The translations under genes were made by a program, and so were the position numbers. DNA of 64,000 nucleotides from positions 5,734-69,733 of the forward strand of contig CAZQAE010000024.1 in the NCBI GenBank assembly GCA_964591275.1, written 5' to 3'. Every line of letters begins with the position of its first letter. Within the stretch, counting starts at the first letter, position 1. The notes below the pieces were generated by a model, which worked only from the letters and a program-made list of their open reading frames with translations, ran no database searches and was not told the DNA's origin. Positions 8,476-16,846 of this stretch are shown here, in pieces. Source of the DNA: G963674685 sp964591275. GTDB taxonomy: Bacteria > Lernaellota > Lernaellaia > JACKCT01.

Positions 8476-9236
8476 GAGCTTCTTTCGGTACTCAATGCGT
8501 GATCGTGCGACACAAGCCGCATCATCCCCCGTCCGAGAACATCGCTTGCCAGCTCATTGGGAATTTCACTTGTCGGATGGGCAACGGCCTTCCCGTCATG
8601 CACGCAGATTACGGTTTTCACAAAAGTCGATACAAAGTTCAGATCGTGAGAAACCAAAACGATCGTCAGTCGCTTGTTCAAATCCCGAAGCAGTTTGTAA
8701 AAACTCTGCTCGGCCTTAGGATCGAAATTGGCGGTCGGCTCGTCCAGTAAGAGAATGTCGGGCTGCGTGGCCAGGGCGCGGCCAATCAATACACGCTGCC
8801 TTTGCCCGCCGGAGAGTGAAAAAAAGGGGTTATCCGAAGCATCCGACAAGCCGACTTCCGCCAGCGATTCGTCCGCAATGCGCCGGTCTTCATTGTTGTA
8901 TCGTCCAAACCAACGGTGACTGCTCAGCCGACCGGTCAGCACAACCTCCCGAACAGTGATAGGAAACAGGGGATCAAGTTGAGCGGACTGCGGCATATAA
9001 CCAATACGCGGGCGGGCTAGACGCGGAGTTTGCCCCAAGACCTCAATAGAACCACATTGGGGCTTTAAAAGGCCGCAAATGAGTTTGAGCAGCGTTGTCT
9101 TCCCTCCCCCGTTCGGTCCGACGATGCTCGTGAAATCCATCGCTTTTACAACCAGATCCACGGAATCGAGAATCAGCCTATCGTCGTAACCAAAACCGAC
9201 ATCACGCAAATCAATAACCGGTCCGGCTTCCATCAC
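8472..9236 (-). CDS. znuC: Zinc/manganese ABC transporter ATP-binding protein
   Basis: Cytoplasmic ATPase that powers the importer. It has Walker A GPNGGGKTT (about residues 40-48), the signature LSGGQRQRVLIGRAL (about 143-157), Walker B DILLLDEPTANFD, and the H-loop VLVSHDL. Its 254 residues are typical of ZnuC/MntA. It overlaps znuA upstream and znuB downstream by 4 bp each. Confidence 0.95.
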   Translation of the reverse strand: MMEAGPVIDLRDVGFGYDDRLILDSVDLVVKAMDFTSIVGPNGGGKTTLLKLICGLLKPQCGSIEVLGQTPRLARPRIGYMPQSAQLDPLFPITVREVVLTGRLSSHRWFGRYNNEDRRIADESLAEVGLSDASDNPFFSLSGGQRQRVLIGRALATQPDILLLDEPTANFDPKAEQSFYKLLRDLNKRLTIVLVSHDLNFVSTFVKTVICVHDGKAVAHPTSEIPNELASDVLGRGMMRLVSHDHALSTERSS

Positions 9237-10132
9237 TCCCCTCTCTCTTGAAAACCTTCAACAATGACGTCGGCCATTTTTTCCAAATTGGAAATGTAAT
9301 CCGGAGCCAGGGGATCCAGGGGAACGACGACAGCACCGACAGATTCCGCGATGGTTTGCGCCTCACGTTTTGAAAACTGCGGCTGCACGAAAACCACTTT
9401 CACATCTCGAGCACGGACTTTCTCAATCCAACGGGCCAACTGCTTTGGACCGGGATTTTTGCCATTGAATTCAACGGCCTCCTGCGTCAGCCCATAGGAG
9501 TTCAAAAAATATCCGTAAGCCGGATGAAAGACCATAATCAATCTTCCGCGATATGGCGCAAGCTTCGATGCTATTTTGCGATCCACACGACGCAGTTCTT
9601 TTTGAAACTCACGCAGGTTGATCCGAAACTCGGTAGCGTGGCTTCTATCAAGCCCCGCAAGCTTGTCGCAGATTGTCTTCGCCTGCATCGGCGCGAGCTT
9701 TGGGTCGAGCCAGATGTGAGGATCGGAAATCCCTTCGTGACCATCGTAGCCGTGGTCATGATCCTGGAAACCACGTAGTTCGATGTCCTTACGCAGGTCG
9801 ACTATGGTAAGCCCCTTGAAAGAGCGGTTGATCTTCGATATCAAACGGTTTTCAAAAGGCATCCCTGTTATGAACAAGACGTCAGCCTGAGCTAGTTCCG
9901 CCATCTGCTTGGGCGTCACCTGAAACGTAGCCGGGGATTGCCCGGGTCCGACCAGGACGTTGACGGAAACATTTGAGCCGCCTATGCGCTTTACAAAATA
10001 GCCTTGCGGTAATATTCCGACAAAAACCTTGAGTCCCGGTGATTCTTGAGCTTGAACCTTGCAGGCAACGCCGAAGGACATGCTAAGGGCCAGAGCGACA
10101 ACGAGCGTGATCTTGAGGAATCGCTTATTCAT
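9233..10132 (-). CDS. znuA: Metal-binding periplasmic protein of the Zn/Mn ABC importer
   Basis: Cluster A-I substrate-binding protein (ZnuA/TroA family), 299 residues. The N-terminal signal ends near FGVACKVQAQES, which could be processed by either signal peptidase; the Cys makes a lipoprotein possible. Visible ligand positions are the His of DPHIWLDP, the His of VFHPAYGYF and the Asp of VPLDPLAPDY. A short His-rich loop DHDHGYDGH precedes DPHIW, as in zinc-type members. The usual first ligand, His in P-H-x-Y/F, reads S-P-A-T-F here, so His is replaced by Ala. It overlaps the regulator upstream and znuC downstream by 4 bp. Confidence 0.9.
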   Translation of the reverse strand: MNKRFLKITLVVALALSMSFGVACKVQAQESPGLKVFVGILPQGYFVKRIGGSNVSVNVLVGPGQSPATFQVTPKQMAELAQADVLFITGMPFENRLISKINRSFKGLTIVDLRKDIELRGFQDHDHGYDGHEGISDPHIWLDPKLAPMQAKTICDKLAGLDRSHATEFRINLREFQKELRRVDRKIASKLAPYRGRLIMVFHPAYGYFLNSYGLTQEAVEFNGKNPGPKQLARWIEKVRARDVKVVFVQPQFSKREAQTIAESVGAVVVPLDPLAPDYISNLEKMADVIVEGFQERGE

Positions 10133-10422
10133 TTTGCAGCCCCCTTCGCCGCCCGCCCCTTTTTTCGAGAGTTGGAGCAGACCAGATGCATTTCATGGCA
10201 ATTGTCGCACTCTACAATGGCGTGACTTTCGGAAAATGTGCGCCAGTGTTTTTTTTGATTAGGAGAAATGATTCCAGTGCCCCTGCATAGCGGGCAACAA
10301 TTTTCCAGTGCGGCCAATATGGACGACCGGATAAAATCCGACCGGTTTTCAACGCCCTTCATTGCCTCCATCAGGGAGTCATCCACTTTGAATGTTATAA
10401 CTTGTCCCTTTTTTCCACTCAT
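10129..10422 (-). CDS. Ribbon-helix-helix regulator with C-terminal zinc ribbon, first gene of the znu operon
   Basis: This 97-residue protein begins with a ribbon-helix-helix DNA-binding unit (VITFKVDDSLMEAMK...NRSDFIRSSI, residues 8-38) as in CopG/NikR. It ends in a metal-binding module: CCPLCRGTG, a His-containing loop, then CDNCHEMHLVC. The layout suggests a repressor that senses zinc through its own ribbon and controls the importer it is translationally coupled to (4-bp overlap with znuA). It is not a Fur/Zur protein. Regulation of znuACB is inferred from position and from the dyad in the operon promoter. Confidence 0.85.
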   Translation of the reverse strand: MSGKKGQVITFKVDDSLMEAMKGVENRSDFIRSSILAALENCCPLCRGTGIISPNQKKHWRTFSESHAIVECDNCHEMHLVCSNSRKKGRAAKGAAK

Positions 10423-10461
10423 GACCTTCCCAATCCGAGTCAGTTAATGCGCCTCATCAAG

Positions 10462-10489
10462 GGAATACTTAGTATTACCTCAATGTCAA
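10462..10489 (-). promoter_or_regulatory. znu operon promoter with an internal operator-like palindrome
   Basis: On the minus strand TTGACA (10489-10484), a 16-nt spacer and TATTCC (10467-10462) form a sigma-70-type promoter. A perfect dyad AATACT-T-AGTATT (10464-10476) fills the second half of the spacer and overlaps the -10. That is the usual place for a repressor operator; ribbon-helix-helix dimers bind short palindromes of this kind. The regulator gene begins about 40 nt downstream. Confidence 0.55.
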
Positions 10490-10686
10490 GGATTATTTCC
10501 AGAAATTGGAACCTGCGATATTATCTGGAATGATTGCTGAGCGTCTTATGCAGCTTCTTCGTTTCGATCCGCTGTACCTGGAATATGAGAGCCAAAAAGA
10601 GCATTACGAATTATCCGCTTGAAAATGACTGAAAATAAACCAATAATCCATCTGCCTTTTTTGAGTTTCACAACGGGGGCCATTGA

Positions 10687-12744
10687 ATGATACCCAAGAA
10701 TTTGTTCCCATTAATAATTGTTCTTTTTCTTGTTTTCACATCCTGTTCGTCCGATGACGACGATTCTTCCACGGACTCAGGATCAAGCGACGACGATGAC
10801 TCGCTTTCGCCCGATGATGACGTAGACGACGATCTTTCTGACGATGACGTGAACGACGATTCCGATGACGATACGACCGATCCTCCAAGTGGACCGCAAC
10901 TCATTTTCGACATGAGTCCCAATCAGCGAAACGCGCCCTTCCCTTCCGTTCTTTTTTTAGACGAGGATGCGAGCGCCCCAACGGGTTACCGAGTGAACAT
11001 CGAAGGACATGTCACAAATTACATCGACGAAGTTATGGACGCCGTTTACTTTATGCTCAAAGGAATGAACGAGTTGGATGGTTTCAGCGTCGCGGCGCCG
11101 GTTTGGTTCCCGCTCAGCGATCCACCGAATCAGGGGCAATTCCCCGATCACACCGACGCGTCAATTGACGACTCTGTTTACTGCGTGGTTTTGGAAGACG
11201 ACAGCCACCCGCACCACGGCGAAATCCATGCCCTGGATGTGGATTATTTGAGCGGGTGGAAACTCATCCAGGCCTACCCCCATAGGCCCTTTTACGAAAA
11301 CACGACCTATGCATGCATAGTGAGGGCCGTACTAACGACAACCGAAACCGAAACCTATTTACCGTCGAATCATTTCAATTACGTTATGAATGAGCAACCA
11401 GATCCTACGCACGAGGATTACGAGCTTCTGGAACCGGTCCGTCTAAAATTCGCACCGTATTTTGACGAACTATTCGATCAATACGACCTGACTCCTGAGG
11501 ACATCGGGTGCGCGACTTTCTTTCACACGCAGTGGACCACGCACGATTTGTTGAGCATGCGGCAGCAAGTCGAGAATTTGGCGATTTCCGATCCGCCGCA
11601 AGTGGGCATCTGGGAGCGCATCGACAACGCACAAGAAAACGTGGATTCAGTCTGGGAAACTACTTACGATGCGCCGAGTTGGCTTCATGATGGAAAATTT
11701 GCATACGACGCAAACGGCGATCCTGTCTCTGCGGAAGACGTACAAATCGTCCTTCGCCTGACAATCCCCTCCCCGGGAGCGACGGATTACGAACCGCCCT
11801 ACCCTGTGGCCATTTTCGGCCATGGCATCAATGCCAGCCGAACTCAGTCGACCCGCCTGGCGGAACAATTCGCCGGTTGGGGCATAGCGGCGGCGGCTAT
11901 CGATTGGATCTATCATGGCGCCCGCGCCCAAGCTCCTCCTGGGCTTCCAGATTGGCTGGTCAGTGCCTTGCAATCGGTGCAGTTCATCAACTTCCTGGAT
12001 CCGATAAAAATGCGAGACAACTTCAAGCAGGGCGTTGTGGATATGATATGGCTCAAGCACCTCATTCGCGGATTGTCCGAACTTGATCTGGCTCCCCATG
12101 AAACAGGAGGCAACTCTTTGCCCGACCTGGATACGGAGCACATCTTTTTTTCCAGTATGTCCCTGGGCAGCATACACGGCGGCATACTGGCGGCCATGGA
12201 ACCCGACCTTGACGCATATCTGCTGAACGTAGGCGCTTCTGACTTCCGATCCATAGCTCTGGGGGGAGAAATCGGCGATATTCTCGCAACGATTTTTTGG
12301 ATCCTCGATCTTATCATTCCCGTACCGCTTCAGGACGACATTTTCATTGCTTTCGAGTTGTTCAGGAACATTATTGATGCGGGCGATCCCTATAGCTACG
12401 CACGCTACGTGCTCGATGAACCTGTTATCGGCGATGGGCCAAGGACAAACATCCTTCACCAGATGGCCGCCTACGACGCCACGCTGGGAGGAATCGCCAG
12501 CGCGAAAATGGCTTGGTCCATGAATCTGACGCAGCTTTCACCCTACGTTTTCATAATTGATGATTTGGCCGTGGCCGATATGCCCTTCAACGGCCCTGCG
12601 TCTTTTCAATTCGACACCGACTATCATAACTTACTGGTCAGCAACAACGAACTTTTTGACGCAGCCCACCTGCAAGCCGGAACATTTCTGCGGACCGCCT
12701 ACGAAACCGGCGTGGGCACAATCATCGATCCGCTGGAGGAGTAA
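10687..12744 (+). CDS. Asp-rich-linker lipoprotein with a lipase-like alpha/beta hydrolase domain
   Basis: The protein of 685 residues starts with a lipoprotein signal (lipobox FTSC at about residues 17-20), then about 45 residues almost all Asp and Ser, then a large domain. The hydrolase part has PVAIFGHGINASRTQSTRLA (oxyanion-hole-like strand and loop) and a nucleophile-elbow candidate SSMSLGSIHGG, where the first Gly of G-x-S-x-G is Ser. It resembles extracellular bacterial lipases of the Pla-1/VirJ-like group. Most likely it is a surface or periplasmic esterase. Forty nt separate it from the FN3-TPR gene, so it may lead that operon. No strong ribosome site is visible before the ATG. Confidence 0.8.
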   Translation: MIPKNLFPLIIVLFLVFTSCSSDDDDSSTDSGSSDDDDSLSPDDDVDDDLSDDDVNDDSDDDTTDPPSGPQLIFDMSPNQRNAPFPSVLFLDEDASAPTGYRVNIEGHVTNYIDEVMDAVYFMLKGMNELDGFSVAAPVWFPLSDPPNQGQFPDHTDASIDDSVYCVVLEDDSHPHHGEIHALDVDYLSGWKLIQAYPHRPFYENTTYACIVRAVLTTTETETYLPSNHFNYVMNEQPDPTHEDYELLEPVRLKFAPYFDELFDQYDLTPEDIGCATFFHTQWTTHDLLSMRQQVENLAISDPPQVGIWERIDNAQENVDSVWETTYDAPSWLHDGKFAYDANGDPVSAEDVQIVLRLTIPSPGATDYEPPYPVAIFGHGINASRTQSTRLAEQFAGWGIAAAAIDWIYHGARAQAPPGLPDWLVSALQSVQFINFLDPIKMRDNFKQGVVDMIWLKHLIRGLSELDLAPHETGGNSLPDLDTEHIFFSSMSLGSIHGGILAAMEPDLDAYLLNVGASDFRSIALGGEIGDILATIFWILDLIIPVPLQDDIFIAFELFRNIIDAGDPYSYARYVLDEPVIGDGPRTNILHQMAAYDATLGGIASAKMAWSMNLTQLSPYVFIIDDLAVADMPFNGPASFQFDTDYHNLLVSNNELFDAAHLQAGTFLRTAYETGVGTIIDPLEE

Positions 12745-12784
12745 GCTCTCAAGTTGAGCGAATAACCTGAAAAGGGCGTTTTTT

Positions 12785-14611
12785 ATGGACAGACTGAATA
12801 TCCACAAAACATTTAGCCTCGCGCTCGTCGTGATTTTCGTGGGCGTCCTTCTTTTTGGATGCGAGGAGAAGGCGACAATATCCAATCTTCGTTTGGTCCA
12901 AGTGGGACCTTACGCCGCAACCATCTCCTGGCGATGTGACAGGCCGACCACCTTCAAAATTGTTTACGGCGAGGGATCTCTTTTTGACCGTGAGCTTGAG
13001 ACGACCGGGCAAGCGACCATACACAGCGTTAAACTCACGGGGCTGAAACCATCAACCCGCTATGCTTACCGCATTGAACCGGGCGATGTTGAGGCGTCTT
13101 TCCGAAGCGCTCCGCAAAAAGACGGGGCTTTCGATATTGCCATACTCGACTCCAAGTCCCCGGTCTGCAGCGGCGACTCCGATGAATTCGACACGAATCC
13201 CGACATCGTGATTCTTGCCGGTGAATGTGAGGGGAAACCGTCGCGTCGTCCAGAATCCATACTGACTCTTCGAATTCAAAACGGAAATCCTCTGAGCCTT
13301 GCCTTTGGGGCGTCGCTTTTGATCATCGCCTCAGATATTGCCTCGGCGACTGAGAAAATCAAGGCGAGCGAAGAAAGCACGAATATCATTATCATCACTC
13401 GCGTTTTACCCGAATCTTCCCCCGAGGCGTTTGTCGACGTCCCTATCATCTCGCCTCGCGGATCCCTATTTCACGACCAAGTCATTCTGCTTCCGACATC
13501 TCAATCGGCGCGGCTTGAAGTGGACACATTCGAACTCGCCTTCGCGGCGGGCAAATCCAAGGCGCATGAAAGAACTGTCATCGTCGAAGCTCCACCGGAG
13601 ACCAAAAAAACCTGCCTTTATTGCGACAGGCTTTTGGAAAGCGGACGCTACGAGGAAAGCCTCTCATGGTATAAGGATTTTATCGCTAAAAACCAGGACC
13701 GGCATGCTGTCGAAGATGCATGTTTTTCCATCGCCCGTCTTCTGGACGAAAAACTTTTCCGCTACTCAGAAGCCATCGTCGCCTATGAAAGATTCCTTAA
13801 ATTATTTCCGAAAAGTCGGAAAACCTTGCTGGCCCATTATCGCCTGGACTACATCCGCCGACACTCCGGCGAGAGTTATACGCCCCTCAGCATTTTCGAA
13901 GGGGCTAAAGCCAGGCTCATACGCAATGATCCCATGCCCGCCGTCGTGCAGGTCGAATCCCTACTGTCCAATTATCCCGATTCGAGTGTGGCGCAAGAGG
14001 CGCTTTACTGGTTGGGCCACATCCTGGAAACAAAGGACCCCAACCGCGCCACAGGACACTATACGGCCCTCATGAAGCGCTTTCCTGAAAGCGAAAACGC
14101 CGTTGCGGCCTCCATCGCCCTGGGCGATATTGCTTATCGTTCAAAGCGCTATCGACAGGCGATCATGGTTTACACAGCCGCCGCCGAAAAGGCGCCCGAT
14201 CAATACGCTCTGTCGATCAAGGACAAAATCCGTAAATCTGAGCGAAATGTAAAACGTGAAATCGCCCGATGGGCATCATGGCTGATCTTGGCGTTTTGGA
14301 TGACAGTCACTTTGATAACCCGATCCATTCCCACGGTAAGCGATTTGAAAGCCGCGACATTGTTTCTTATCGCTTACGCTTTTGTCGGCGGTCTGATTTT
14401 CGGGTTGACCTATGAGGTCACCAAGGTTCTTCTTCCCACTACTTTCGCCATCGCCATGACCATGTGCCTCGTCCTTTGTTGGAACCGCGCCTTGGGACAC
14501 AAAAAACAAATATCAGGATGGATAATTATACCGCATATGCTAAGTTGCTGCGTGGCTGTGCTGTTTTTGATCATGTATCACTTTCACCAGCTTTATATAT
14601 TTGGGGTGTGA
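12785..14611 (+). CDS. FN3-TPR lipoprotein with four C-terminal transmembrane helices
   Basis: The protein has 608 residues. A signal with lipobox LLFGC (Cys about residue 28) is followed by a fibronectin-III-like domain (ISWRCDRPTTFKIVYG...LKPSTRYAYRI), a spacer domain, and several tetratricopeptide-like helical pairs (about residues 275-480, e.g. GRYEESLSWYKDF, YSEAIVAYERFLKLFPKS). The end is four hydrophobic helices (about residues 498-605). A lipidated N-terminus with a polytopic C-terminus is an unusual topology; it should keep the protein in the inner membrane with its TPR part in the periplasm. The next gene begins 1 nt after the stop. Function unknown; TPRs suggest assembly of a protein complex. 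Confidence 0.82.
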   Translation: MDRLNIHKTFSLALVVIFVGVLLFGCEEKATISNLRLVQVGPYAATISWRCDRPTTFKIVYGEGSLFDRELETTGQATIHSVKLTGLKPSTRYAYRIEPGDVEASFRSAPQKDGAFDIAILDSKSPVCSGDSDEFDTNPDIVILAGECEGKPSRRPESILTLRIQNGNPLSLAFGASLLIIASDIASATEKIKASEESTNIIIITRVLPESSPEAFVDVPIISPRGSLFHDQVILLPTSQSARLEVDTFELAFAAGKSKAHERTVIVEAPPETKKTCLYCDRLLESGRYEESLSWYKDFIAKNQDRHAVEDACFSIARLLDEKLFRYSEAIVAYERFLKLFPKSRKTLLAHYRLDYIRRHSGESYTPLSIFEGAKARLIRNDPMPAVVQVESLLSNYPDSSVAQEALYWLGHILETKDPNRATGHYTALMKRFPESENAVAASIALGDIAYRSKRYRQAIMVYTAAAEKAPDQYALSIKDKIRKSERNVKREIARWASWLILAFWMTVTLITRSIPTVSDLKAATLFLIAYAFVGGLIFGLTYEVTKVLLPTTFAIAMTMCLVLCWNRALGHKKQISGWIIIPHMLSCCVAVLFLIMYHFHQLYIFGV

Positions 14612-14612
14612 A

Positions 14613-14798
14613 ATGAAACGAAAAGGCAAAATTCTTCATGTAAGGTTCGGGTTAAATCCGAACTCCAGTTCATTGGGCGCTAATCTTGGCATGCTGTTGA
14701 TAGGCGCCACGGCCCTGGCTATTCTCGTCAATCTCACAGATGCGGGCCTGCGCATATGGCTTAAAAACCGACGGAGCGGCGCCGGTGAAAATCGCTAG
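14613..14798 (+). CDS. Small single-helix membrane protein
   Basis: A protein of 61 residues from the ATG at 14613 (the frame is open from a TTG at 14601). A basic N-terminus (KRKGK) is followed by a Gly/Leu-rich helix around residues 22-46 and a basic C-terminus. It sits between and overlaps co-directional genes: it starts 1 nt after the FN3-TPR stop, and the TlpA gene begins inside it. No family is recognised. Tight coupling and a preceding GGGGTG make it a credible gene. Confidence 0.65.
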   Translation: MKRKGKILHVRFGLNPNSSSLGANLGMLLIGATALAILVNLTDAGLRIWLKNRRSGAGENR

Positions 14799-15279
14799 GA
14801 TTATTCTTTTCGTCGCACTTTTATCGGCGATCTCCTGCGAAAGAGCCGCAACACAACCAGGCGCCGTCGCCCCGGATTTTCGATTAAACGATTTGACCGG
14901 CCAAACACGCTTCCTGAATGCCGAACTTGCACGTCCTGTCGTATTGACCTTTTTCGCCACATGGTGCGCGCCGTGCCGGGAAGAAATTCCGCATTTGATA
15001 GACATCCATAGTCGTTTTCGCAACCGGGCAACCGTTCTTTGCGTCGACGTTGATCCGGAAAACATCGACAAGATTCAATCCATTGCTAGATCATTGTCGA
15101 TTCCTTATCCCATCTTGCTCGACGAAGGGAAGAAGGTCATGGCCGCTTACGGTGTTCAAGAGTTGCCGACCACGTTCATCATTGGTCCAAACGGCCGCGT
15201 GGCATCCACATTTTCCACCATTGGCGAGCGCGAAAAGAAAACGCTCATCGAAACGGTGGAACGAATCATTTCAAAGTGA
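14785..15279 (+). CDS. TlpA/ResA-like thioredoxin lipoprotein
   Basis: A periplasmic thiol-disulfide protein with active site WCAPC (C-x-x-C) inside TFFATWCAPCREEIPHL, and the cis-Pro loop ELPTTFIIGPNG. The best start is the GTG at 14785, preceded by GGAG, which gives a signal with lipobox SAISC and a lipid-anchored protein of 164 residues. The frame itself is open from 14740. TlpA-type proteins usually reduce disulfides for cytochrome maturation or other clients. The gene overlaps the small membrane protein upstream and the phosphoesterase downstream (TGATG). Confidence 0.88.
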   Translation: MKIARIILFVALLSAISCERAATQPGAVAPDFRLNDLTGQTRFLNAELARPVVLTFFATWCAPCREEIPHLIDIHSRFRNRATVLCVDVDPENIDKIQSIARSLSIPYPILLDEGKKVMAAYGVQELPTTFIIGPNGRVASTFSTIGEREKKTLIETVERIISK

Positions 15280-16826
15280 TGAAAATAACCGCCGCCATAA
15301 TTCTTCTTTCCTTAACCCTCTTGTTCATGCCTGATTCTGCCCTCGCAAAATTGCATTTTGGCCCATACCTGCAATCGCTGTCGCCCAGCGAAACAGCCAT
15401 TTGCTTCTTCATCGACCCAGGCGATCAGGTGGAAATTCAACTTCAAACGGAATCGGACATAATTCGGAAAAACACGACCGGAACCAAACCTGCCTGCGTG
15501 AGTTTTAAGGGACTCATCGCCGATGAGGTTTATACATACGCGATCCTGTTTAACCAATCGCCGCTGGATTTCGGCGCGCCGCTTTCTTTTGTCGCCCATT
15601 CCAAAGATGATGCCACTCTCGTGATCTACGGCGACACCAGGAGCGGCGACGACAGTTTCGACCTGACGCACGCGCGCATCGTGCGGGCTATCAATGATAC
15701 GGTTGTTCCCGACGCCATCATTCACACCGGCGATTATGTCGAGCAGGGCAATCGGGAAGAGCTTGTGGCAAATTTCTTTAAAATCGAAAAGGATCTGGTC
15801 GCCCGAGCGCCAATTTTCCCAACCATTGGCCAAAGCGATCAACCCCCTGAATTGATGCGCGCAGTCTATCCATTGCTCACTCAAAGACCCTGGTATTCCT
15901 TCGATAGGGCCGAAGCCCACTTTGTCATATGCAATCTGTGGAAGACGGCGAGACAGGATAAAGATGAGACTTTATCCGATGGATCACAGGTCCAATGGCT
16001 ACGCAAGGATCTCACTGATGCGAAAGTGCGTGGCATTCAAAATATCTTCGCCGTTGTCCATGAGCCGGTCATCGACGCCCATGGGAACATTCCAAAGGCC
16101 CTTCGCGAAGTTTACATGCCGATTTTCGAAGAATTTGGCGTTATAGCTGTTTTCTCCGGCGCTCATTACTTTTCCCACACCACTCGAAACAATGTTCATT
16201 ATTTCACCAACGGCGGAGGCGGCGCGCTGCTCGATGTAACCAAGCCCAAGGAAGGAATCTTTCGATATTTCAGCGCCGTCCATCACTTTTTGATTCTGGA
16301 AATTGATCGGACCGGCGTGCGAGTCAAGGCCATCGACTCTCACGGCAGCGAATTTTACGAAGCTGTATTGGACGGAGACACCCGCAACCCCTCCTCCCCT
16401 GCGTCGTCTTTCGTTGAAAGCTACGGCGAAGGCGAAAAGTCAGCCGCCATTTCTGTTTATTACAGGAATAGAGAAAATGAAGTCGATCCGCTGGCCGAAG
16501 TGCTTCGCCGGGCTTGCCTGAAAGCAGACGCCGTCATCGTCGCAACCTATCGTCATCTTGAAGAACCCGAAAACCGCGCGTCCCTGGAAAACATCGCCGA
16601 CAAGCGGGAACCATTGCCCATCATTGTCTCGGCGAAAGCAGCTCTGTATGGCATGGATGAAATTGAACTGAAAATCGATTCGCTTATTGCCGATGCGATA
16701 CGCTCCCCGATACGCAACTTTATTTCCCCGCAGTGGATCATCATCGCAGGGGCCATCATCGCTGGTATGATTCTTTTTTTCTGGTTGTTGACTGTTCAAA
16801 AGAAAAGAAAACGCCAAGACCGTTGA
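15279..16826 (+). CDS. Purple-acid-phosphatase-like metallophosphoesterase with C-terminal anchor
   Basis: A protein of 515 residues with a Sec signal (cut near ALA/KLHF), an N-terminal FN3-like domain, a calcineurin-type phosphoesterase domain and a C-terminal transmembrane helix with a basic tail (IIIAGAIIAGMILFF, KKRKRQ). Visible motifs are YGDTRSGD, HTGDYVEQG and VVHEPVID. The G-N-H-E/D block reads GQSDQP and the final G-H-x-H block reads SGAHYFSH, so several canonical metal ligands are missing or shifted. Activity is uncertain. The start ATG overlaps the TlpA stop, as expected for an operon. It probably faces the periplasm. Confidence 0.8.
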   Translation: MKITAAIILLSLTLLFMPDSALAKLHFGPYLQSLSPSETAICFFIDPGDQVEIQLQTESDIIRKNTTGTKPACVSFKGLIADEVYTYAILFNQSPLDFGAPLSFVAHSKDDATLVIYGDTRSGDDSFDLTHARIVRAINDTVVPDAIIHTGDYVEQGNREELVANFFKIEKDLVARAPIFPTIGQSDQPPELMRAVYPLLTQRPWYSFDRAEAHFVICNLWKTARQDKDETLSDGSQVQWLRKDLTDAKVRGIQNIFAVVHEPVIDAHGNIPKALREVYMPIFEEFGVIAVFSGAHYFSHTTRNNVHYFTNGGGGALLDVTKPKEGIFRYFSAVHHFLILEIDRTGVRVKAIDSHGSEFYEAVLDGDTRNPSSPASSFVESYGEGEKSAAISVYYRNRENEVDPLAEVLRRACLKADAVIVATYRHLEEPENRASLENIADKREPLPIIVSAKAALYGMDEIELKIDSLIADAIRSPIRNFISPQWIIIAGAIIAGMILFFWLLTVQKKRKRQDR

Positions 16827-16846
16827 ACGCTCTAGATTCCATTAGA

